Positions 26,501 through 37,797 of a stretch of DNA of 64,000 bases are shown here, piece after piece. How positions within the stretch are numbered: the first letter of the stretch is position 1; every line of letters starts with the position of its first letter. This DNA comes from Hydractinia symbiolongicarpus (Eukaryota; Cnidaria; Hydrozoa; Anthoathecata; Hydractiniidae), in assembly GCF_029227915.1 (NCBI RefSeq), contig NC_079882.1, forward strand, positions 8,804,001 through 8,868,000, given 5' to 3'. Made by a program: the position numbers and the translations under genes. A model generated the notes under the pieces. It had not been told where the DNA came from, searched no databases, and worked only from the letters and a program-made list of their open reading frames with translations.

Positions 26501-29500
26501 CATTCTGCTGGAAAACTTGCATGATTATACACATGTAGGACTGGGATATTGTGGAAACAACCGATCCTGATGGTAATAAGAAGAAACTGAGAAGAAGAGT
26601 CATCGTTGTGACTACGTTAAAGAAAAGAAAAGGAGATAATGACGATGTTCCAATGGTTGAAGAAGGTCCCGTTAGTTATCAAGAGGAAGAAGTTAATGAA
26701 AACAATCCTCAAGATGGCAAGTATGATCCAGAGGTGTGTTTTTTAAAACAAAAAATATTAATTACTACATAAAGTTAGAAATTTAATGTTCACTAAGATA
26801 TGACAATTGGGGTTTATTTTTTCAAATATTTGTACTTATTTTAAAAGGAATGGGCCACTGTTGAAAAGAAACTTCCTGATGGTACAAAGAAGAAGTGCCG
26901 CAGAAGGATTATAACAGTGACAAGAATAGGTGAAGACGATCCTGTGAATGATGAAGATAATATTCCATTTGAAGAAGTTGAAATTGATGAAAGAAACCCA
27001 GAAGATGAAAAATATGATCCAAAGGTATATTTTAGGATTTCATTTTTATTTTAGTGATAATCTTTAGTCAACTATCCTCTAATACATTCTTCAGAATTTA
27101 TATAATCTGTTAACTGTCATTTTGAGGAATGGGAGACGATTGAGAAAAAAACTCCGGGTGGAAAAAAGAAAAGACTTCGAAGAAGAAAGATTCGTATTGT
27201 TAATGTTGTTGCAAGAAGACCATTGGAAGATGACAAGCCAGACAATTCTTCTCTTACTGTTGTGGAAAGCCCCTTTGATCACGAAGAAGTTGAGCTCACT
27301 GAAACAAATCCAAAAGATGAGAATTTTGATCCAGAGGTATGTTGATGCTTTCAAAAAAGGTTGTTGCAGTAAGTTGTTGTAAACGTTAGATTCTGATTAA
27401 ACGTATTTTTTATTACAGTTATTTGAAGTTGTAGAAAAACCTCAACCTGATGGAACAAAGAAAAGATTTAGGAGAAGAATTATAGTTTTAATTAAACCTA
27501 AACTAAGTGATGACAAGAAAGATGTAGAAAGTAAAGATGGTATCATTCCGATGATTGAAGAATCTCCAATTCGTTATGAAGAAGTTGATGTTGACCATGT
27601 ACATCCAGAGAATGATGATCAGTTTAAACCACAGGTATAAGATTTTGTTGTGAAATGCAACAAAACAATACTTGATTTAGCCTTCGTTTGTGTAATTAAG
27701 CAGTTAGATACATACGGAAAGTTTGATTTCATGTTGTAACATGGATATTTACATATTTATATATGTCAATAGGACTGGGAAATAGTGGATAAAATCGACC
27801 CTGATGGTAATAAAAAGAAACTGAGAAGAAGAGTCATCGTTGTGACTACGTTAAAGAAAAGAAAAGGAGATAATGATGATGTTCCAATGGTTGAAGAAGG
27901 TCCTGTTTGCTATCAAGAGGAAGAAGTTAATGAAAACAATCCTCAAGATGGCAAGTATGATCCAGAGGTGTGTTTTTTAAAACAAAAAATTAATTACTAC
28001 ATAAAGTTACAAATTCAATGTTTACTAAGATATGACAATTGGGGTTTATTTTTTCAAATATTTGTACTTATTTTAAAAGGAATGGGCCACTGTTGAAAAG
28101 AAACTTCCTGATGGTACAAAGAAGAAGTACCGCAGAAGGATTATAACAGTGACAAGAAAAGGTGAAGACGATCCTATGAATGATCAAGTTACTATTCCAT
28201 TTGAAGAAGTTGAAATTGATGAAAGAAACCCAGAAGATGAAAAATATGATCCAAAGGTTAAATTTTAGGATTCCATTTTTATTTTAGTGATAATTTTGAT
28301 TCAGCTAGCCTCTATTTCATACTTCAAATTTTAAATAACCTGTAAACTGTCATTTTTAGGAATGGGAGACGATTGAGAAAAAAACTCCGCGTGGAAAAAA
28401 GAAAAGACTTCGACGAAAAAAGATTCATATTGTTAATGTTGTTGCAAGAAGACCATTGGAAGATGGAAAGCCAGACAATTCTTCTGTTACTGTTGTGGAA
28501 AGCCCCTTTGATTACGAAGAAGTTGAGCTCACTGAAGCAAATCCAAACGATGAAAATTTTGATCCAGAGGTATGTTGATGCTTTCAAAAAAGGTTGTTGC
28601 AGTAAGTTGTTGTAAACGTTAGATTCTGATTAAACGTATTTTTTATTACAGTTATTTGAAGTTGTAGAAAAACCTCAGCCTGATGGAACAAAGAAAAGAT
28701 TTAGGAGAAGAATTATAATTTTAACTAAACCTAAACTAAGTGATGACAAGAAAGATGTAGAAAGTAAAGATGGTATCATTCCGATGATTGAAGAATCTCC
28801 AATTCGTTATGAAGAAGTTGATGTTGACCACGCACATCCAGAGAATGATGATCAGTTTAAATCACAGGTATGAGATTTTGTTGTGAAATGCAACAAAACA
28901 ATACTTGATTTAGCCTTCGTTTGTGTAATTAATTAGTTAGGTACATGCGGAAAGTGTGATGATTTCATGTTGTAACATGAATATTTCATATTTGTATATG
29001 TCAATAGGACTGGGAAATTGTGGATAAAATCGACCCTGATGGTAATGAAAAGGAGATAAGAAGAAGAGTCATTGTTGTGACTACATTAAAGAAGAGAAAA
29101 GGGGATAGTGATAATGTTCCAATGGTTGAAGAAGGTCCTATTGAGTATGAAGAAGTTGAAATTGATGAATCGAATCCTGAGGATGAGAAATATAATCCTA
29201 AGGTACGAAAGTTGATGTGTAAAAAGACAACAGCGTAAGCGTATATTTTTTCTGTTTTTCATGCTAAGATTTTTTGTTTACTATATTTTCATAGGATTGG
29301 GAAGTTGTTGAAAAAACACTACCTAATGGAACGAAGAAAAGATACAGAAGAAGAATCATTGTGATTGCTGTTGCTAGGAAAAATAAACCTGATGACGTCA
29401 CATCGATAGTTGATAAAGCTCCAATTCAATATGAAGAAGTTGAAATCGATGAATCAAATCCTGAGGATGAGAAATACGATCCAAAGGTGGGTTATGGATA

Positions 29501-32500
29501 TTTACTATTGATGGACTTCTCTTCTGAAAAACAGGCAAACATTGCTTCCTAGCAGTCATAGCAGTCACAAATACGAATATCTTTTTTCCGTTTAAGTTTT
29601 CTGCGATGCGATTTTTAATTTTTTGTATGTTTTATTTGATTGTGTTATTTAGGATTCACCCGAGTTTGTTAAGTTTTGTAGAACCCACTGAATTTTGTTG
29701 TATGTTTTGAAAATAGTTTTAAATGTCATTATGTTACTTAGGATTGGGAAGTAGTGGAAAAAACTCTTCCTGATGGTTCAAAGAAAAGAGTTAGACGCCG
29801 CATTGTTGTCATCTCTGTCATAAGGAAAAACAAACCAAAAGATGATGACAGTGTTGTTGAAGAAGCTCCAATTCAATTCGAAGAAGTCGAAATTGATGAA
29901 TCTAACCCTGAAGATGAAAAATATGACCCAAAGGTACGATAAAACTTCTTATCAATTTCCATAAGTTATCCAAGAACACATATCGTCAGTCTAGGAAAGT
30001 ACACAATTAACATTTTATATGCTTGATTTATGCTTAGGATTGGGAAGTAGTGGAAAAAACTCTTCCTGATGGTTCAAAGAAAAGAGTTAGACGCCGCATT
30101 GTTGTCATCTCTGTCATAAGGAAAAACAAGCCGAAGGATGATGACAGTGTTGTTGAAGAAGCTCCAATTCAATACGAAGAAGTAGAAATTGATGAATCTA
30201 ACCCTGAAGATGAAAAATATGACCCAAAGGTACGATAAAACTTCTTGTCAATTTCCATAAGTTATCCAAGAACACATATCGTCAGTCTAGGAAAGTACAC
30301 AATTAACATTTTATATGCTTGATTTATGCTTAGGATTGGGAAGTAGTGGAAAAAACTCTTCCTGATGGTTCAAAGAAAAGAGTTAGACGCCGCATTGTTG
30401 TCATCTCTGTCATAAGGAAAAACAAGCCGAAGGATGATGACAGTGTTGTTGAAGAAGCTCCAATTCAATACGAAGAAGTAGAAATTGATGAATCAAATCC
30501 TGAAGATGAAAAATATGACCCAAAGGTACGATAAAACCTGTTGTCAATTTCCATTCTAGAGCTGTACACAATTAAAGTTTTGTATATTTGATTCATGCTT
30601 AGGAATGGGAAGTTGTTGAGAAAACTCTTCCAGACGGTACCAAAAAGAAAGTTAGACGGAGAGTAGTTATAGTGTTATTGGTGGCTGGAAAGAAAGGCAA
30701 AGACCTTCCATTGGTGGAAGAACGACCTGTTGTTTATGAAGAAATGGAAGTTGATGATGAAGAAGAACCAGATGATAATAATCTCGATCCTGATGTATGC
30801 ACATTTTATTTCAACTCTAAATTAAGTGAATTTTGTCCAATGTTATGTTTTTCTGAACGTCTTGTTAGGAATGGGAAGTTATTGAGAAGAATCTCCCTAA
30901 TGGCGAAAAGAAAAAATACCGAAGAAGACTGGTCAATGTGATTCTCACTAAGAAAGGTGAAGACGATCCTATGCTTGATGAAGCACATATTCCATATGAA
31001 GAAATCGAAATTGATGAAACCAATCCATCAGATGGTAGATATGACCCTGAGGTATCTATTTGTTGTGTTGGACTTCTTTTGCTGTGGTGCTACTAGTTCT
31101 TCATACTTCTTACTTTATTATAGGAATATGAAACTGTCGAAACAACACGCCCAGATGGCACTAAGAGAAGAGTGGTGCGCAAGAAGGTTGTACTTGTTAA
31201 AGTAACCGCTATTAAGCCCAAGACAGATGATAAGAATGCGATTGTTGCACCAGTGATGGTTGTTGAAACGCCCTTCAATGAAGAGGTGCCCATAGACGAA
31301 AATGATCCACAAGATGATAAGTTTAACCCCGAGGTAAAAAAAATAAATAAATTATAATTTCTTTGATTTTATATTTGATTTTTGTCTTTTAACCTTCTGT
31401 AAGTATTTAATGGAGAGGGCGAAAAGAAACCAGTAAATTTTCATATTATGTTTTGATATTGTTTTCTTGTAACATTTAGGATTGGGAAGTTGTAGAAAAA
31501 TCTCAACCTGATGGAACAAAGAAAAGATTTAGGAGAAGAATTATAGTTTTAACTAAACCTAAACTAAGTGATGACAAGAAAGATGTAGAAAGTAAAGATG
31601 GTATCATTCCGATGATTGAAGAATCTCCAATTCGTTATGAAGAAGTTGATGTTGACCATGCACATCCAGAGAATGATGATCAGTTTAAACCACAGGTATC
31701 GTTCTATTTCCATCATACTTTATATCAACTTCTTTAATACTTTGCAGTTTAATTTTCATTCGGTATTGACTACAATTGGCATTGACAAAAGTGGGAGACC
31801 GCTTAACCCCAAAGATACCAGGCTTTTTATGTATACAAATCTGTACCATTTTTTGACATACTTTTAGTGTGTCATAAAAATGGTAGCAGTAGCTTGTGAC
31901 GTCATCGGAAGCCTAAAATTTTCACAAAATGCCACTATCTGCTTAAGATTTAATTGATTAATTAAGTTTTTGGCAGCAAAATAACTGTTATTAAACGGTT
32001 TTTTTTCAATTTTCACATGAAAACATGTTAAAACTCCCCGAAAATTCGAATTTTTTTTTTTGGGGGGGGGGGAAATCAAGTTTATCACGTGTTCAGACTT
32101 GGCAGAATGATTCCTTTTGATAAATTAAAGTTGCGATATTCCTAGGGAAAGTTATTAAATTTTCCTGTTCATAAAGATTATTTCATACCTTAGACTCTAG
32201 AAGTAAGGGACCTAAAAATTTGGCTTGCAGGTATCTACTAGATTAATATAGAAACTCAGGAAGTATCAATGCAGCATAGCAAAAAGGGTTATCAAGAAAC
32301 ATTGGCAGACCCTGGTATTTAGCTAAGCTTTATATTTATAGGATTGGGATATAGTAGAGAAAACGCTTCCAGATGGTACGAAGAAAGTTTTCCGTCGAAG
32401 AGTTATCACTGTGGCAACTATCAAGAAAAGAAACGGAAAAGCTGATGACGTCATGCCGAAGGTGTCAGAAGCACCAATTCAATTTGAGGAGGTTGAAGTT

Positions 32501-35500
32501 GATGAATCAAATCCTGAAGATGAGAAATACGATCCTATTGTAAGCTCCCTTTTATGTTTTATTTCAATTTCTGCTTGCTTTTATGCATTGTTGTATGTTA
32601 TACAAAAAAGCTTGGTTGGACGTTTAATTTTCTTCTATTTGCTAATCATAATTTTCTAAGGATTGGGAAATTGTTCGAAGAACTCGCCCTGATGGTGTAA
32701 GAATTCGAGTGAGACGTCGAGTTGTATCTATCACTGTTGTTAAAAAACCAAAACAACCGGAAGACCAGCCAATAGTGGAAGAAACACCATTACAGTATGA
32801 AGAAATTGAGATTGACGAGACTAACCCAGAAGACGAGAAATACGATCCAAAGGTAAATTAACTCTCAAATCCGAAAATAAAAAATAACATCAGAGTACAA
32901 TATCTCGTTAAAATATCTGGGTTTTAATCCTAGGATTGGGAAGTTGTCGAAAAAACACTACCTGATGGAACGAAGAAAAGATACAGAAGAAGAATCATTG
33001 TAATTTCTATTGGCAGAAAAAATAAACCTGATGACGTCACTCCAATAGTTAACGAAGCTCCAGTTCAATATGAAGAAGTTGAAATCGATGAATCAAACCC
33101 TGAAGATGAGAAATACGATCCAGAGGTAAGAAAAATTATTTGGCATGACTTATTGCATTATAAAAATTATTTCTGATAAAACGTAATAAATTTTTTCTTC
33201 AGGATTGGGAAATTGTTGAAAAGGAACTCCCTGATGGAACAAAAAAGCGATATCGACGACGTATTATAACTATCGTTACAACGACGACAACGACGTATAT
33301 TGTTCACCCTGATGGCAGACAAGAAGAAGTGTCCACGGAGACATCACCAGTTGTCACTGTTCTTAATGGACCTGATGGGTATTGTCACTAATCTTCTTTC
33401 TGAATTTATATTATACTTTTTTCTCTTACGTATTTTTTTATTTTTTTTTTATTTTTTGTGGTTTATTTAGTAAAAGTGAAAAACTACCAGATGATTACGT
33501 TATTGTCTCTGAAAACACCACTACAACGGAGAGTGGTTTAGAAGAACTCGATGGAGAAGTGCAACTGCCTGTACTCGACGTCAACATGGACGACATCCTA
33601 ACTGAAATAAAGTATGACCTCGACCTACATAGTTATTTGATATTGATATTCGTTGCATCGATAGTAGTTCGATATTTATAGGCGTTACTTAGATAATTTC
33701 TTGATAAATAGTCGTTGTTCGAAACTGAAACATTTGGTTCACTTTTCAATTTTGTTTTAGTGCCATGTCTCGAAGTTTGGATGATGAAGGCAAAGGAGTA
33801 GACAAGCCTCAGAAAATCAAAGAAAACGACAAGCTGAAGACGTTGGATGATGAAATGCAAAAATTGCAACTGGAACAAGATGAGGAGACGGAAGAGGAAC
33901 GTCGAAAAAGGGAGGAAGACCGAAGAAGAAGAAGTGAGGAAGAGAAGAGACTAGGCGAAGATCTGAATGCAACTATCGACAGTATTTTCACACTACCTGA
34001 AGAAGAACTCGCGGAAAGACCAGAACGTAAGTTGCAGCTTTGAAAACTTTCCAACACAATTAGCTATAAATTTATCACAATTAGTATCACATTTAACCAT
34101 CTTTCTTCGTGGCTTAGGACCTCGTTTCCAAGATATATCGTTTGAAATACCGGAAGATCACATAAAAGTTGAAAGTGACGACGATTTAGAATTTGTCAGT
34201 GTCGCAGATGCCGAGTATATCGGCATTGATACCGACGAAATGATTAGAACAGCGTCTTTGTTACGACAAAAGAAAGAGGATGAAAAGAAAACAAAACCCA
34301 CAGCAGTAAGTGGTGAACAAATTTAAAATTATTTAAAAGAATTCCTTTTTTTATCTTCTGCTTAGTACTTACTCAGTGAATTTTTTTTCAGATCGTAAAA
34401 CCAAAACCGGCAAAAAGATCAGCCACCGTGCCAAACCAACGCGCATCTACTGGTGATATCGTAACCCCAAGAAAATTATCGGCTGGTCCAAAACCCGCAC
34501 GGTATTTTTATTTTTCGATATTTCTTCGACATGACTTTTATTATAATCAGCAAAGGCAGTATACGATATCATATAGTTTTTGTATTATTAATATTTAGTC
34601 CGTTATCTAACGTTGGTTTGGATCAGAGTGACTACCATCGTCCCCATGAGTCAGGAAGTTCTCAAATCATCTACACTGTTACCGATGTCTCAAATGTGGA
34701 ACAAGGTGCAGGGGGCTTCGTGCGAGCTGTGAAAGGTAATTAAAAAGACACAACAGGTAGTTTTAGTTCTTTTATCTCTATCACACTTTTAAAATATTTA
34801 TTTCCATCTACTTGTAGCTAAACATGAAGGCATTGCTACGGAGGAGGAGAAATCTGTCCGTCGTTCATCGAGAGTTTCGTCAGACGGCGAACCACCATAC
34901 ACACCAAAAGGACATGTGCCCACTCGTACCGTCAGTTTCGACGAGAACGATAAAGCGAAAGTTATTCGAACAAAAGCACCGCCTGCTGTAGCAGCCAAAC
35001 CCACCGTTATCGTACCGGCCACTTCGGAGTTACCAGATGAGGAAGTGGTGTTCGAAGTTAACCAGGCAAGCATGTTTCGCTTTTGTATTTCGATTTTTTT
35101 GAGTCTAACTTTTACGTATTTTTAAAGAGCTTTTTTAACTTCGTGTGTAATAGATTCCTGAAGAATCGCATCCCGACATCGAACACGACATTATCGAGCC
35201 GACAGACCTCCCTCAGGTCGAAACTCAACCCGTCATTTTCCGACCAATCGAGGATGACGTTAAAGTTGGTAAGTGCTAAAGTTATTATTACTAGTAGGTA
35301 GCCACGGGTTTTCGTCCCTTTTATATCGTATTTACTTTATCGTATGTAGCGCACTATAAAATTGCACAGAGATGACAGACAGGAATTATTAATATGGAGA
35401 TTTTCGCCCAGGATAGCCTCAAAATAATATTTTTCCATCCAGCCATTATTGTTTCCATATATAACGCTTTAATGTTATGTCTCCTTATTTTTAGTCCCTG

Positions 35501-36791
35501 TAGGAGACGAACCAGACATAGTTGAAACACATGTTGTTCACATCGTCCCACAAACTGAATCTAGAACCATCGAAACTATTCACGTTTTTCCTCCTGATGT
35601 TAACACTCACGAAACAGAAAGTCAATGCATCGTCACAACACACACGCTTCCAACTGAAGTTATCACAAAAACCATCACCATCGAAGGCGACACGGAGAAC
35701 ATGACGCCCGAAGAGCTACAAAAACTCATTGCGGAAGCAGGTGGAGACTCCGAGTCAATCGAAACATCGACATATACGCAAGTTGTCAAGGTGAATATAT
35801 GTTTTTCATTTTTGATTTCTTAATTATCTGTGTTTATTTACCTGCATTGCTAAACAGAAAGTATAATTAATTATGCGGTGACGTATTTAGACAACTACTG
35901 TTCAAAAAGTAATCACTGGCCAAACGATCACTGTAACTGGTGATGGAACAGAAGAAGAAATGAACAGGGTAAGTGTGATATATCAGGTTGTGTAGTTTGT
36001 GTTGCGTACTTTTGATTTACCTGAATGTTTTTTAATACAAAATAATCAAAACAATAATTTTGTAACGTTTTGTGGTATTTATTTGCGCGAAGTGTTGTAA
36101 GATGCATTAACAATGCGCACCTCGCTTTCAGGACGTACAACTTGATGACAACGAGGCAGTAGCCGCTGTGAGTATTCGATTTTTTGCAATTTTGCACTTC
36201 ACTGGACGTAGACACTCCACCGTAGACGCATTTGACTTGCACGACTTGATATTAACGCACGATGTGATATTGTCGCACTGTTATCACACAAAAGCCTCAC
36301 TTGATCACTTTTCGTAGTAAATCATGTAAAAAGTGATAATTCTTTTGCACTTTAAGACTTAAAAAGCTGTTTAACGTATTTTTATTTGTTAAACAAAAAT
36401 ATATTTTTTCAACAACACTATTTATATGCGTAATTTTCACGACTTTTTGGGTTGACGTAATGTCATATGACATAAAGCCGCACACTGTAAAATAAAAAAA
36501 TTGCAAAAAATCTTTACTGAGCTTGGTTGCTAAACAAATACAGCCTTGATCCATAGAATTAAAACATTAGGGGCATTTTTCACGAATTAAAAGCATTGAT
36601 ACAATTCAAATTTTAGGGTCTTAATCATGTATCTTCAAATTTTTTTCCTCATTTCTCTTTAGATGATTCGAAACGCTGTTGAAAGCGCAAACGAAAATGC
36701 CGGTGACGACAGAACAATTGTGTTAACGGCCGTTCAAACATACGAAGAAGAAGTTGACGACGAGGACGAACATGGTGACACGGAAATTTAA
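17587..36791 (+). CDS. EPB41-like: Protein 4.1 homologue with giant exon-repeat array (51 exons, 2673 aa)
   Basis: Membrane-skeleton adaptor of the band 4.1/coracle family. N-terminal exons: 17587-17733, 17841-17945, 18422-18464, 18593-18668, 18743-18787, 18964-19016, 19550-19623, 20989-21035, 21167-21254, 21345-21430, 22538-22601, 22674-22858 (FERM, residues about 35-337), then 24537-24664 (FERM-adjacent region with FNRTPSKR, like the 4.1 R-T-x-S-K-R phosphosite) and 24773-24843. Repeat exons 24930-33378 are described separately. C-terminal exons: 33471-33611, 33761-34026, 34118-34305, 34392-34501, 34599-34735, 34818-35065, 35154-35268, 35495-35790, 35891-35968, 36132-36167, 36663-36791. The sum, 8022 nt, is in frame. 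FERM hallmarks: VWLDIHKDMKHQL, RVKFYEPEP, TPAQAELNFLE, LYGVDIHHAHD, VEYHTFFRLT, GSSFRYS. The C-terminus (VITGQTITVTGDG and the final AV-x-x-A run) resembles the 4.1 CTD. No vertebrate-like spectrin-actin domain is evident. Start: first ATG after an AG; a second ATG lies three codons on. Confidence 0.9.
19743..20922. mobile_element. 1.18-kb TIR element in protein 4.1 intron 7
   Basis: Ends form an inverted repeat: CAGGCCTAGTCAGGAA at the left and the complement of CAGGCCTCGTCAGGAA at the right. GTATT flanks both sides directly (19738-19742 and 20923-20927), a 5-bp target duplication. Subterminal regions are full of GTGCGAT/CGCACGCC words in both orientations, while the middle is AT-rich without an open frame. 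It looks like a non-autonomous DNA transposon with many subterminal transposase-binding-like motifs; the superfamily is not determined. Confidence 0.75.
23136..24259 (+). pseudogene. Decayed Crypton/DUF3504-type tyrosine recombinase
   Basis: Lies in the intron between exons 12 and 13 of the protein 4.1 gene, same strand. Frame 1 (23136-23645) encodes an N-terminal region ending in ASRRKHLTQLGIGNKPNAT. After a frameshift near 23620 a second frame gives LEEGEVDKLFEVKYF, TLQRTMWWIVTTCFGYRARD and YLEWDKERGSKTRTGEKSNP; an in-frame TGA then interrupts before NPRAYAT and CPVRVYELFVSH. Further stops and a shift follow, ending with QLSGHKNIESLKSYHTASSK. These blocks match, as I recall the family, the DUF3504 tyrosine recombinases related to Crypton elements (also exapted in KCTD1, ZMYM and QRICH1): Arg in FGYRARD and His in LSGHKN are catalytic-type positions. 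At least two frameshifts and several stops make it inactive. No active protein is inferred. Confidence 0.8.
25597..29202 (+). repeat. Four-exon higher-order repeat (about 1.25 kb period)
   Basis: Within the array, exon types A (starting EWATVEKKLPDG), B (EWETIEKKTP), C (LFEVVEKPQPDG) and D (DW-x-IV with DPDGNKKKLRRR) recur in that order, introns included. A begins at 25597, 26848 and 28080; B at 25877, 27127 and 28360; C at 26169, 27419 and 28652; D at 26539, 27773 and 29008. Intron sequences between equivalent exons are also similar, so the duplications are genomic and recent. Confidence 0.92.
29742..30602 (+). repeat. Three 296-bp exon-plus-intron tandem copies
   Basis: Exons at 29742, 30038 and 30334 are spaced exactly 296 bp apart and are almost identical (64 codons each, VEEAPIQFEEVE in the first and VEEAPIQYEEVE in the others). 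Their introns share GTACGATAAAAC followed by CAATTTCCAT; the third intron is shorter and has diverged. This is the youngest-looking local duplication in the array. Confidence 0.93.
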
Positions 36792-37797
36792 AACTAATTA
36801 TAATAATTTAACCTTTTGTATATAAAGTATCACTGGTTGATATTTCTTTCCAACCTTATTTTACTATCTTTTTAACGACAAGTCTTGACGATAATAAATA
36901 ATTTTAGTGGGAGAGTGATGTCTATTTATTCCTTCTTTTTAATAACAAATGAACGAAGGACAGCTGTTTTAGGGAATGCCTATACAGGTGCAGAGTTAAC
37001 CCTTTAAAAGATTATTTGTGTGAAAACATTTAATTTACATTTAATTAAATATAATTCAATTGGATATAAACATTTACCTCCTTCCCTTAAGTTTCGCGAT
37101 TGAATAATAAAAGACGTGTGCTAAACTTTCTAAAGCCTAGTTCTCACCATGCATTGCTGATGTTTGTTTGCTATCAACCTCGATCCAAGGGCCAGAAATG
37201 TCAATAAGCGCTGCGCAGGAAAGACACAAAAAGCCCTGGGGACGAGCATAAAGTTTTCTATTATCTCTTAGAAAAAATGTAAGATGTCCTGAAGACGAGG
37301 TGTAAATGGATATGCACTTGGATAATTGATCTTCAATTCTTTTTATAGGCTTTTTATAGCCAGACTCACGCCTAAATTCACAAGGTTCGTTCGCAACTTG
37401 AAATCGATTAAGATGCCGGCAATGGCGTTACAGGTCAAATAAAAATAAATAAATTATAACATTTTAAATCAAATTTGAAGAATTTCATGAAAGCGCTTAA
37501 CCTTCAATCAAAAAATTGTGAAAGTTTTCTCCCCCAAAAGCTCAAGGGCGTTAAACTGACAGTACTTGGTGTAAGACGTGGACGCCGTAAAGTGTGGGTT
37601 TGAGAAGCCTAATTATGGTTTTTTTTACAAAAGCTATTTAAAATACCCGACGCTAATTTATTTTATTCCTCTCAAAAATTCTCCTATTTTACACTATATA
37701 CAAATTATCTTTGTTACATAATTTTTTTCTCACAATGCAGCTTGCATGTGCGTCAACTCAACTAATCGACAGACCTCCTAAGATGACGGACATTCTT
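36792..37797. other. Convergent 3' spacer between protein 4.1 and MIB1 genes
   Basis: About 1 kb between the two stop codons. AATAAA at 36893-36898 (+) is a candidate poly(A) signal for the 4.1 gene, and TTTATT words at 37657-37667 are candidate signals for MIB1 on the minus strand. The middle contains CCCTGGGGACGAG (37236) and AAGATGTCCTGAAGACGAGG (37281), words that recur near 8.97 kb and 58.1-58.4 kb and probably mark a dispersed repeat. No coding exon is seen. Confidence 0.5.

Larger units (their letters stand above)
24773..33378 (+). repeat. Array of 26 exon-encoded basic/acidic repeats
   Basis: A half-repeat exon (24773-24843) precedes 26 repeat exons: 24930-25112, 25252-25413, 25597-25773, 25877-26086, 26169-26384, 26539-26733, 26848-27024, 27127-27336, 27419-27634, 27773-27967, 28080-28256, 28360-28569, 28652-28867, 29008-29202, 29295-29486, 29742-29933, 30038-30229, 30334-30525, 30603-30794, 30869-31051, 31124-31333, 31480-31695, 32342-32539, 32661-32852, 32934-33125, 33203-33378. 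All but the last are multiples of three (54-72 codons) with phase-0 junctions; the last exits in phase 2. Consensus: D/E-W-E-x-V-E-K-x-x-P-D-G-T-K-K-x-x-R-R-R-I/V, a variable 10-30 residue spacer, then E-E-x-P-I-x-Y-E-E-V-E-I-D-E-x-N-P-x-D-x-K-Y-D-P. The basic and acidic halves alternate over about 1690 residues. Confidence 0.92.
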
